Program-made: the position numbers and the translations under genes
The notes under the pieces: generated by a model
The model's input: the letters and a program-made list of their open reading frames with translations, nothing else
Database searches by the model: none
What the model was told of the DNA's origin: nothing
Assembly: GCF_001668575.1 (NCBI RefSeq)
Contig: NZ_LZMD01000085.1
Location: forward strand, 124,001-188,000
Reading direction: 5' to 3'
Origin: Mycobacterium sp. 1164985.4
Lineage (GTDB): Bacteria > Actinomycetota > Actinomycetes > Mycobacteriales > Mycobacteriaceae
DNA: 64,000 bases
Part shown: in pieces, positions 14,658 to 22,390 of the stretch
Layout of the letters: each line of letters begins with the position of its first letter
Numbering within the stretch: the stretch's first letter is position 1

Positions 14658-16313
14658 ATGCGCATCCTGGGAGTCAACGCAGTATTTCACGATCCGGCTG
14701 CCGCGCTGGTGATCGACGGTCAGATCGTCGCGGCCGCCGAGGAGGAGCGATTCACCCGACGCAAGCACGGTAAGCAGGCCGTGCCGTTCTCGACGTGGGA
14801 GTTGCCCGTTGAGTCGGCGCGATGGTGCCTCGAACAGGCCGGGTTGAAGCCGTCCGATCTGGACCTGGTCGGCTATTCCTACGACCCCCGCCTGATGGAC
14901 CAGTCCGCCGACGAACCGGGCGGTTTGGACCGCGACTGGGAGTACCTGCGCACGCTCTATGCTGAGCGCGCCCCGCGCTTCCTCCGGTCCGCGCTGGCAG
15001 GCCTCGACCCCGGAATCGTGCGCCACGTCCGCCATCACGTCGCGCACGCCGCATCGACAGCGCTGGCCTCCCCGCACCCCGACTGCGCGGTGCTCGTCGT
15101 CGACGGCCGCGGCGAGCGGTCCTCGATGCTCGCCGGGAGTTATCGCGACCACAAGCTCGACGTGCTCGCGACACAGTCGCTGCCGCACTCGCTGGGTCTG
15201 TTCTACGAAAGTCTCACCGAACACCTCGGATTCAAGCGGTCGAGCGACGAGTACAAGGTGATGGCGATGGCGTCCTACGGAACGCCGCGGTTCGCAGACA
15301 GGTTCCGCGAAGTCGTCTACGCCTGCGGCGACGGAGGTTTCCGCACCGAACCGGTGGACTGGAATGCGATCACGCCGGCCCGGGGGCCCGGTGCCGGCAA
15401 GGGACACGCGCTCGACCGCCCCGAACCGGAGCACGCCGATCTGGCGTGCAGTGTCCAGACGGTCGTGGAGGAGGTGCTGCTCGACCTGGTCGGGTGGCTG
15501 CGTGAGCGCACTGATCACGAAAGCCTCTGCCTGGCCGGTGGAGTCGCGCTCAACTGCGTGGCGAATTCGAAGATCTACAGCCTCGGGGGCTTCTCGAAGG
15601 TTTGGGTGCAGCCCGCGGCCGGTGACTCGGGAACGGCGCTGGGCGCGGCGCTGGCGTTGGCGGGGGAGAACGGCGAGCCGATCGCACCGATGCCGTCGGC
15701 GGCGTTGGGTCGCGGGTTCTGCGATGACGAGATCGAAGCGGTGCTGACCGAGGCGGCGATACCGCACGAGCGGCCCGCGGATCTGGCCGCCGCGATAGGA
15801 GACGCGTTGGCCGACAACAAGCTCGTGGGCTGGTTCCAGGGCCGCGCCGAGTTCGGCCCGCGCGCGCTCGGTCAGCGCTCACTGCTCGCCGATCCCCGGC
15901 GCATCGAGAATTTGGAGCGGCTCAACACCGTGAAGGGCCGCGAACAGTTCCGACCCGTCGCACCGATGGTGCTGGCCGAGCGCGCCGCCGAGATCTTCTC
16001 CGGCGGGCCGATTCCGAGCCCGTACATGGTGTTCGTGCACGAGGTCGCCTCCGAATGGCGCGACCGTATTCCCGCCGTCACCCATGTCGACGGCACGGCC
16101 CGAATCCAGACCGTCGATCGCAGCCACCCGTTGCTGCACGACACGATCAGCCGGTTCGCTGTCCGCACCGGCGTCCCGGTGATCGTCAACACCAGTTTCA
16201 ACACGGCCGGGCGCCCCATGGTGGACAGCCCGCGCGACGCGCTCGAGTGCTTCGGCAGCGCCCCGATCGACGTGCTCGCGATCGGGCCGTTCCTCGTGAG
16301 GAGGCCCGAATGA
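14658..16313 (+). CDS. NodU/CmcH/TobZ-family O-carbamoyltransferase
   Basis: 551 residues in the two-domain family architecture. The N-terminal Kae1-like/ASKHA domain (about 1-340) has the VRHHVAHAAST metal-binding histidines and LAGGVALNCVAN. The C-terminal domain (about 360-545) has WFQGRAEFGPRALGQRSLLADPR and VNTSFNTAGRPMV. The enzymes use carbamoyl phosphate and ATP to make carbamoyl-adenylate and place the carbamoyl group on a sugar or polyketide hydroxyl. The acceptor here is likely one of the sugars of this cluster, possibly the heptose. ATG follows a GAGGTAAG Shine-Dalgarno; the stop overlaps the next ATG (ATGA). Confidence 0.9.
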   Translation: MRILGVNAVFHDPAAALVIDGQIVAAAEEERFTRRKHGKQAVPFSTWELPVESARWCLEQAGLKPSDLDLVGYSYDPRLMDQSADEPGGLDRDWEYLRTLYAERAPRFLRSALAGLDPGIVRHVRHHVAHAASTALASPHPDCAVLVVDGRGERSSMLAGSYRDHKLDVLATQSLPHSLGLFYESLTEHLGFKRSSDEYKVMAMASYGTPRFADRFREVVYACGDGGFRTEPVDWNAITPARGPGAGKGHALDRPEPEHADLACSVQTVVEEVLLDLVGWLRERTDHESLCLAGGVALNCVANSKIYSLGGFSKVWVQPAAGDSGTALGAALALAGENGEPIAPMPSAALGRGFCDDEIEAVLTEAAIPHERPADLAAAIGDALADNKLVGWFQGRAEFGPRALGQRSLLADPRRIENLERLNTVKGREQFRPVAPMVLAERAAEIFSGGPIPSPYMVFVHEVASEWRDRIPAVTHVDGTARIQTVDRSHPLLHDTISRFAVRTGVPVIVNTSFNTAGRPMVDSPRDALECFGSAPIDVLAIGPFLVRRPE

Positions 16314-17803
16314 CGCCGGCGTTCGCAGTCGTCGTGCCGACGGTGGGACGTCCGTCGCTGTACCGGCTGCTCGCAGAGCTCGACGGTTCGGCCGGACCGG
16401 CACCAACCGCGGTGGTCGTCGTCGACGACCGGCCTGATCCGGACGGCGCGCTGGAGGTGACGTCGCGGCTTCCGGTCACGGTGCTGCGAAGCGGCGGGCG
16501 GGGGCCCGCGGCGGCGCGCAACACGGGATGGCGCGCCGCCGGAGCCGACTGGATCTGCTTTCTCGACGACGACGTTGTCCCGCAGTCGAATTGGTTCGCT
16601 GCGGTCTCCGAAGATCTGGCGAAGGCCGAGGTTGAGGCGGCGGCCGGATCGCAGGCGGTGATCGAGGTGCCGCGGGTGGGCGGCCGCAAAGCCACCGACG
16701 ACGAACGTCGCACCCAGCGCCTCGCGGAGGCCAAGTGGATCACCGCCGATATGGCGTTTCGGCGCGATGTCCTGGTCGCCGTCGGTGGATTCGACGAGCG
16801 GTTCCCCCGGGCGTACCGCGAGGATTCGGACATCGCCCTGCGAATCACCCACGGTGGCAGAACGATCGTCCGCGGAGCCCGCCGATGCACCCATCCGGTC
16901 GCCACCGCCACGCTGATGAGCAGCGTGCGCGCCCAGATCGGAAACCGTGACAACGCGCTGTTGCGCCGCAAATTCGGCAGGCGGTGGCGCTCGCAAATCG
17001 GTGAGGGCCGAGGCCGCCTACCGGCGCATTCCGTTGCCACCACCGCCGCCGGCGTCGCGGTGCTGAGCACGCTGATGGGTCGGTGGCGGGTCGCACGCAC
17101 CGCCGTTGCGATGTGGGCGTCGCTGACGGCGGAGTTCGCCGCCCGCCGATTCTGGTCCGGACCGCGAACCGTCACCGAGGCCGGTCGCATGGTGCTCACC
17201 AGCGCCCTGATCCCGCCGGTCGCGGTGTGGCACCGGTTGGCCGGTGAGTGGCAGTTTCGCGCGTCGCGCCCCGATCCACCGCTGGCGGTGTTGCTCGACC
17301 GTGACGACACGATCATCGAGGACGGTCCCTATCTCAACGATCCGGCCGGGGTTCGTCCGCTGCCGGGAGCCATGCGCGCATTGAATCGATTGCGCAGCAA
17401 GGGGTTGCCGCTGGCCGTCGTGAGCAATCAGTCCGGGGTGGCAAAGGGGTTGATCAGCGCCGAGCAACTCCGAGCCGTGAACGCCGAGGTCGATGCGGCG
17501 CTGGGCCCCTTTGACTCCTGGCACCTGTGCGTGCACGACGCCGAGGACGGATGCCGTTGCCGAAAACCGTTGCCCGGCATGGTCGAGGATGCCGCTGCCG
17601 CGCTCGGCGTCCCCCCGTCCCGGTGCGTAATGATCGGCGACACCGGCGGGGACGTCGACGCAGCGCTGGCCGCGGGCGCCGACGTGATCCTGGTGCCCAC
17701 GGCGCGCACGCTTGTCCACGAGATCGGCGAGGCCCGAGTCAAGGCGCGGGTGGCGACGACCCTCGACGAGGCCGTCTCAATGGTGCTGAGGGAGCGCCGA
17801 TGA
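16310..17803 (+). CDS. fusion of GT2 glycosyltransferase and GmhB-type heptose-bisphosphate phosphatase
   Basis: 497 residues. Residues 1-300 form a GT2 GT-A domain (VVPTVGRPSLYRLL, CFLDDDVVPQ, DMAFRRDVLVAVGGFDERFPRAYREDSD). Residues 322-497 form an HAD-IIIA phosphatase. HAD motif I is DRDDT (Asp330, Asp332), motif II SNQSG, motif III Lys419, motif IV GDTGGDVD (Asp444). The zinc knuckle Cys407-X-His409-X5-Cys415-X-Cys417 followed by RKP is diagnostic of GmhB, which removes the 7-phosphate of heptose-1,7-bisphosphate. Fusing it to a transferase is unusual. The gene overlaps both neighbours by four bases (ATGA). Confidence 0.88.
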   Translation: MTPAFAVVVPTVGRPSLYRLLAELDGSAGPAPTAVVVVDDRPDPDGALEVTSRLPVTVLRSGGRGPAAARNTGWRAAGADWICFLDDDVVPQSNWFAAVSEDLAKAEVEAAAGSQAVIEVPRVGGRKATDDERRTQRLAEAKWITADMAFRRDVLVAVGGFDERFPRAYREDSDIALRITHGGRTIVRGARRCTHPVATATLMSSVRAQIGNRDNALLRRKFGRRWRSQIGEGRGRLPAHSVATTAAGVAVLSTLMGRWRVARTAVAMWASLTAEFAARRFWSGPRTVTEAGRMVLTSALIPPVAVWHRLAGEWQFRASRPDPPLAVLLDRDDTIIEDGPYLNDPAGVRPLPGAMRALNRLRSKGLPLAVVSNQSGVAKGLISAEQLRAVNAEVDAALGPFDSWHLCVHDAEDGCRCRKPLPGMVEDAAAALGVPPSRCVMIGDTGGDVDAALAAGADVILVPTARTLVHEIGEARVKARVATTLDEAVSMVLRERR

Positions 17804-18819
17804 GCAGGGCGGTCGTTGCGCGTCTGGACAGCGCCGGTGATGTTCTGATCACCGGCCCTGCGGTGCGTGCCGTCGCCGAAATCCACGACGCGGTCACGTT
17901 TCTCGCGGGTCCGCGCGGGCGGGCCGCCGCCGAACTGCTGCCAGGCGTCGACGACCTGATCGAGTGGCAGGCCCCGTGGGTCGACTTCGACTCACCCGAA
18001 TTGACCGCCGGGCATGTCGAGGCGTTGATCAAACAGTTGCGCGACCTTACTCCCGAGCGGGTCTACGTCTTCACGTCGTTTCATCAGTCGCCGCTGCCGC
18101 TGGCCCTGATCTGCCGGATGGCCTCGGTGTCGTGGGTCGGGGCGATCAGCGAGGACTATCCGGGAACACTGCTCGACTTGCGACACCACGTTCCGGATGG
18201 CATACCCGAACCCGAGCGCGCGCTGTCACTGGCCCGGGCCGCCGGCTGCAACTTGCCCGCCGGCGACGAGGGCATGCTGCGGGTGCGACAACCGCCGCCC
18301 CTGGCGCCGGAGCTCGCGGAAACGCTGGGCGGCAAGCCCTTTGTCGTTTTCCATCCCGGTGCCGCTGTGCCCGCACGCCGACCGACTCCAGAACGCAGCG
18401 CCCGAATGATCGAAGCCCTCGTCGGTGCGGGGCACCGTGTCGTGGTCACCGGCGATCCCTCTGAACGCGACCTGACCGCAGCCGTCGCCGGGGACATCGC
18501 CGTCGACCTCGGAGGGCGCACCACCCTCGACACGTTGTCGGCCGTCTACGCCGCCGCGCGCGTGGTGATCGCGCCGAACACCGGGCCCGCGCACCTCGCC
18601 GCGGCCGTCGGCACTCCCGTGGTCTCCCTCTTCGCTCCCGTCGTACCCGCCTCGCAGTGGAGCCCGTACGGCGCCAACGTTGTTCGCCTCGGTGACCAGC
18701 AGGCTCCGTGCCGACTCACCCGAGCCCGCGCATGCCCGGTGGCGGGCCATCCATGCCTCGACGGCATCACCGACGACGAACTGCTTCAGGCGGTCAACAG
18801 AATTGGAGGACGGCAATGA
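17800..18819 (+). CDS. GT9 heptosyltransferase-like glycosyltransferase I
   Basis: 339 residues with the ADP-heptose:LPS heptosyltransferase (GT9) fold. The N-terminal VARLDSAGDVLITGPAVRAV replaces the usual GD-loop, and the C-terminal donor-binding sequence VVIAPNTGPAHLAAAVGTPVVSLF is classical for GT9. FHPGAAVPARRPTPE marks the beginning of the donor domain. In Gram-negatives GT9 enzymes transfer heptose from ADP-heptose. Next to gmhA and hldE, an ADP-heptose donor is the natural inference, although a mycobacterium has no LPS core to accept it. ATGA overlaps at both ends show tight coupling. Confidence 0.87.
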   Translation: MSRAVVARLDSAGDVLITGPAVRAVAEIHDAVTFLAGPRGRAAAELLPGVDDLIEWQAPWVDFDSPELTAGHVEALIKQLRDLTPERVYVFTSFHQSPLPLALICRMASVSWVGAISEDYPGTLLDLRHHVPDGIPEPERALSLARAAGCNLPAGDEGMLRVRQPPPLAPELAETLGGKPFVVFHPGAAVPARRPTPERSARMIEALVGAGHRVVVTGDPSERDLTAAVAGDIAVDLGGRTTLDTLSAVYAAARVVIAPNTGPAHLAAAVGTPVVSLFAPVVPASQWSPYGANVVRLGDQQAPCRLTRARACPVAGHPCLDGITDDELLQAVNRIGGRQ

Positions 18820-19394
18820 TCCCGACCATCCAGACGCACATCTGCGCACTGTCACATGCGGCCGATCACATCGCACCCGAAGCGCCCAAGCTGGCCGCGT
18901 GGGGGCACCGGCTCGCCGACGTGCTCACCACCGGCGGCCGGCTCCTGGCGTGCGGCAACGGCGGCAGCGCGGCCGAGGCGCAACATCTGACCGCCGAACT
19001 GGTCGGCCGTTTCCACGACGAGCGAATGCCGATGTCGGCGATCTCGTTGCACGCCGACACCTCTGCGCTCACGGCCATCGCCAACGATTACGGCATCGAC
19101 GAGATGTTCGCCAGGGGCGTGCGGGCACACGGGCGGCCAGGGGACGTGCTCGTCTCGCTGTCGACCAGCGGTACGAGTGCGAATGTGCTCGCCGCCGTCA
19201 AGGCCGCGCACGAAACCGGCCTGACCACATGGGCGTTCACGGGACCGCAACCGAACCCACTGGCCGCCATGTGCGATGACGCGGTCTGCGTGGAAGCACC
19301 CACCACCGCGACCGTGCAGGAGATCCACCTCCTACTCGTGCACGCGCTGTGCATCGCCGTCGACGAGGTACTGCTAGGGGTGTCACATGAATAG
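18816..19394 (+). CDS. gmhA: sedoheptulose-7-phosphate isomerase (SIS domain)
   Basis: 192 residues with one SIS domain. GNGGSAAEAQHLTAELVGRF (residues 46-65), SLHADTSALTAIANDYG and SLSTSGTSANVLAAVKAA match GmhA, which makes D-glycero-D-manno-heptose 7-phosphate from sedoheptulose 7-phosphate. The Glu-Gln-His cluster and the late His in HLLLVHALC correspond to its active-site and zinc residues. DnaA-binding DiaA is a close relative, but operon context with hldE and a GmhB domain decides for GmhA. The start overlaps the GT9 stop (ATGA) and the stop overlaps hldE by 8 nt. Confidence 0.92.
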   Translation: MIPTIQTHICALSHAADHIAPEAPKLAAWGHRLADVLTTGGRLLACGNGGSAAEAQHLTAELVGRFHDERMPMSAISLHADTSALTAIANDYGIDEMFARGVRAHGRPGDVLVSLSTSGTSANVLAAVKAAHETGLTTWAFTGPQPNPLAAMCDDAVCVEAPTTATVQEIHLLLVHALCIAVDEVLLGVSHE

Positions 19395-20742
19395 GCCGCT
19401 GGTGATCATCGGCGATTCGATGCTCGACCTCGACATCGAGGGCACCGCAACGCGGCTCAGCCCCGAGGCGCCCGTACCGGTGGTCGACGCCGAACGGATC
19501 TGGCGGCGCCCCGGCGGTGCCGGGCTGGCCGCGGTGCTCGCCGCTCGCACGGGATGCGACGTAGTGCTGGTGACCGCGATCGGCGACGACGCCGACGGTC
19601 AGGCGCTGACCGACCTGCTGGCCGACGCGGGTGTGCGGCTCATCGCGCTGAAGATGACCGGAAGCACGGTGTGCAAGACCCGAATTCGCGCGGCCGGGCA
19701 GTCGATGCTGCGCCTCGACCGCGGTGACGGATCCGCAGCGGGTGCACCGGCGCCTGCCGAGGTCTCGGACATCCTCGGTGGGGCCGGGGCGGTCTGTGTG
19801 GCCGATTACGGACGCGGCGTCACCGCGCACACGGGGATCCGCGAACTGCTCGCGCGGACCGCGCAGCGGGTGCCGACGGTGTGGGACCCGCATCCCCGCG
19901 GCAGCGAGCCGGTTCCCGGCTGCTGGCTGGTCACGCCGAACCAGGACGAGGCGGCGGGACGCTCGGCGGAGTCGCTGCGCGAGCGGTGGGCCGCACGCGC
20001 GGTGTGCGTCACCCTGGGCTCCAAAGGGGCACTGGTTGCCACCGACACCGGCAACGCGCATCACCCGGTGCAGGATGCGGTCGCGCGGTCCGGGCACGGC
20101 GACACCTGCGGCGCGGGGGACCGATTCGCAATCGCGGCCACCATCGCGCTCGCCGCGGGTAAGGACATCCACGACGCCGTCGCCGACGCGGTGGACGCCG
20201 CCAGCAGATTCGTCGCCGCGGGCGGCGCGGTCGGCGTGTCGAGCGCGGACTCGATCGGCGGAACACCCTCGGCAGCAACGTCGACCGCCATCACCGGGGA
20301 CATCGCCGAGGTCCGGGACCGGCTGCGCAGCCGCGGGGGCAGGCTGGTCGCGACCGGAGGGTGCTTCGACCTGCTGCACACCGGCCACGTCCGGCTGTTG
20401 CGGCAGGCCCGCGATCTCGGCGACGCGCTGGTGGTGCTGCTCAACTCCGACGCTTCCGTTCGGGCGCTGAAGGGCCCGCGACGACCCGTCGTCGCCGATC
20501 GGGACAGAGCGCGGGTGCTGGCCGCGCTGGCATGCGTCGACGCCGTCGTCGTCTTCGACGAACGCTCACCCGAAGCGGCGCTGGAGCAACTGCGGCCCGA
20601 TGTCTGGGTCAAGGGCGGCGACTACACCGAGGCCGACCTCCCCGAGGCCGGCGTGGTCCGCCGCCACGGCGGCGAGGTCGTGCTGCTGCCGACCGTCGCC
20701 GGTTACTCGTCGTCGAACCTGATCGCCGCCGCGCGGTCATGA
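19387..20742 (+). CDS. hldE: bifunctional heptose-7-phosphate kinase / heptose-1-phosphate nucleotidylyltransferase
   Basis: 451 residues. Residues 1-300 are a PfkB/ribokinase-type kinase (RPGGAGLAAVLAA; GHGDTCGAGDRFAIA with catalytic Asp245). Residues 318-451 are a cytidylyltransferase-like domain with GCFDLLHTGHV (HXGH, His331 and His334) and the C-terminal YSSSNLI element. The domain order and size equal HldE (RfaE), which phosphorylates heptose-7-phosphate at C1 and, after GmhB action, forms ADP-D-glycero-beta-D-manno-heptose. This is the ADP route; M. tuberculosis has a gmhA/hddA/GDP-heptose-type set elsewhere. It overlaps gmhA by 8 nt. Confidence 0.92.
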   Translation: MNRPLVIIGDSMLDLDIEGTATRLSPEAPVPVVDAERIWRRPGGAGLAAVLAARTGCDVVLVTAIGDDADGQALTDLLADAGVRLIALKMTGSTVCKTRIRAAGQSMLRLDRGDGSAAGAPAPAEVSDILGGAGAVCVADYGRGVTAHTGIRELLARTAQRVPTVWDPHPRGSEPVPGCWLVTPNQDEAAGRSAESLRERWAARAVCVTLGSKGALVATDTGNAHHPVQDAVARSGHGDTCGAGDRFAIAATIALAAGKDIHDAVADAVDAASRFVAAGGAVGVSSADSIGGTPSAATSTAITGDIAEVRDRLRSRGGRLVATGGCFDLLHTGHVRLLRQARDLGDALVVLLNSDASVRALKGPRRPVVADRDRARVLAALACVDAVVVFDERSPEAALEQLRPDVWVKGGDYTEADLPEAGVVRRHGGEVVLLPTVAGYSSSNLIAAARS

Positions 20743-20759
20743 ACCGAAAGGAATCCTCA

Positions 20760-21458
20760 ATGGCTCTGGAAATGGCTCTGGGCAACATCATCATCACCGG
20801 CGGCGCGTCGGGACTCGGCGCGGCGACGGTGGAAGCCGTCGCACGCCAGGGTGGTACACCGCTGGTGATCGACCGCAACGATCCGAAACCGGGGGTGGCC
20901 TTCGCGCGCGCCGACCTCGCCGACACCGAGGCGGTCGACGCCGCGGTGCGCACGCTCTCCGATCAGGTCGGCGGCAAGATCCACGGCGTGTTCACCGCGG
21001 GAGGCACCGATATCTGCGGCAAGCTCGACGATGTCGCGGTCAAGGACTGGGAACGCGTCATCCACGTCAACCTGCTCGGCACGGCCGCCGTGATCCGGAC
21101 GGCGTTGCCCTACCTGAAGAGCACCGGCGGCCGGATCGTCACCTGCGCATCGACGTTGGGGATCAAGGCCGTCAGCGACGCCACCGCGTACTGCGCCTCC
21201 AAATTCGGCGTTGTCGGATTCTCCCGCGCTTTGGCAGCCGAACTTGCGGGCGAGGTGGGCGTAACGACGTTGATCCCCGGCGGCATGCACACGGCCTTCT
21301 TCGACAGCCGCGACGAGCAGTACAAACCGCCGCCGGACGCCAAGCTGAACCAGCCCGAGCACGTGGCCGACACCGTGGTGTTCGCGCTCTCCCAGCCGGC
21401 GGGCTGCGAGGTCCGCGAACTCGTGGTGTGTGCCTCGACGGAGTCTTCGTGGCCGTGA
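20760..21458 (+). CDS. classical short-chain dehydrogenase/reductase of the heptose cluster
   Basis: 232 residues with a classical SDR fold: TGGASGLGAATVE (NAD(P) loop near residue 15), the Ser of CASTLGIK, and YCASKFG (Tyr-XXX-Lys). It is not HldD, which is an extended SDR, so it is unlikely to be the usual ADP-heptose 6-epimerase. It may oxidise or reduce a sugar intermediate, for example C4 or C6 of the heptose. Start ATG 20760 follows AAAGGAA; another ATG at 20739 overlaps the hldE stop. The stop overlaps the next GTG (GTGA). Confidence 0.82.
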   Translation: MALEMALGNIIITGGASGLGAATVEAVARQGGTPLVIDRNDPKPGVAFARADLADTEAVDAAVRTLSDQVGGKIHGVFTAGGTDICGKLDDVAVKDWERVIHVNLLGTAAVIRTALPYLKSTGGRIVTCASTLGIKAVSDATAYCASKFGVVGFSRALAAELAGEVGVTTLIPGGMHTAFFDSRDEQYKPPPDAKLNQPEHVADTVVFALSQPAGCEVRELVVCASTESSWP

Positions 21459-22390
21459 GCTTCGACACCGTTCTGGTCTTGCGCGCATTGGGTCTCGGCG
21501 ATTTGCTCACCGGGCTCCCGGCGCTGCGTGGTCTGCGGCGCGCGTACCCGGACGCCCACATCGTGCTCGCCGCGCCCGAACGGTATCGAGATCTGGCGAT
21601 GCTCTCGGGCGCGGTCGACGAGCTCGACCCGACGCCCGGCCTCGGTCGGCTCCGACCCCGCCGCGAGCCGCCTGCACTCGCCGTGAACCTGCACGGCAGT
21701 GGCCCGCAGAGCATCGCCGACCTGTGCAGGCTGCAGCCCGGCGCCTTGATCAGCCACCGCCACTCCGCCTTGCCCGGCGTCGACGGGCCACCGTGGCGCG
21801 CCGATCTTCATGAGGTCGACCGCTGGTGCACCCTGCTCGAATGGGCCGGGATACCCTGCAACCCCGAGGATCTGGTGATACCGCGGCCGCCCGGCTATCC
21901 GGATCGGTCGTCCGCCGTCGTGATCCACCCCGGTGCCGCATACGCTGCGCGGCGATGGCCACCGGAGCGGTTCGCGGAAGTGGCCGCCGCGCTGCGCAAC
22001 CGCGGGCACGACGTGGTCATCACCGGCGACGACCGCGAAGTCGACCTCGCGACGTCGGTGGCCGACGCCGCCGGCCTGCCCCGATCAGCCGTCCTCGCAG
22101 GCACTCTCGGCCTGCTCGAGCTCGTCGCGCTGATCAACGACAGCCGTCTGCTGATCTGTGGCGACACCGGCGTCGGGCACATCGCGACCGCGACCGGCAC
22201 GCCGTCGGTGCTGCTGTTCGGTCCTACCCCACCGAACCGGTGGGGACCCAGGGGATCAGGTCCGCACATCGCGGTGTGGGCCGGCGACAGGGGCGACCCC
22301 CACGCCGACCGCCCCCACAGTGGGCTCTTGCTGATCACGGTCGGCCGCGTCCTCGACGCCAGCGAGAGGCTGCTGAAGGACTGCGCATGA
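21455..22390 (+). CDS. GT9 heptosyltransferase-like glycosyltransferase II
   Basis: 311 residues. The N-terminus VLVLRALGLGDLLTGLPALRGLRRAYPDA has the GLGD loop that holds the catalytic Asp of heptosyltransferases. HPGAAYAARRWPPERFAEVAAAL and ICGDTGVGHIATATGTPSVLLFGPTPP form the donor site of GT9. It is more canonical than the first GT9 of the cluster. GTG 21455 is chosen because it overlaps the SDR stop (GTGA); a GTG two codons upstream is possible. Two GT9 genes suggest at least two heptose (or heptose-like) transfers. Confidence 0.87.
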   Translation: MSFDTVLVLRALGLGDLLTGLPALRGLRRAYPDAHIVLAAPERYRDLAMLSGAVDELDPTPGLGRLRPRREPPALAVNLHGSGPQSIADLCRLQPGALISHRHSALPGVDGPPWRADLHEVDRWCTLLEWAGIPCNPEDLVIPRPPGYPDRSSAVVIHPGAAYAARRWPPERFAEVAAALRNRGHDVVITGDDREVDLATSVADAAGLPRSAVLAGTLGLLELVALINDSRLLICGDTGVGHIATATGTPSVLLFGPTPPNRWGPRGSGPHIAVWAGDRGDPHADRPHSGLLLITVGRVLDASERLLKDCA

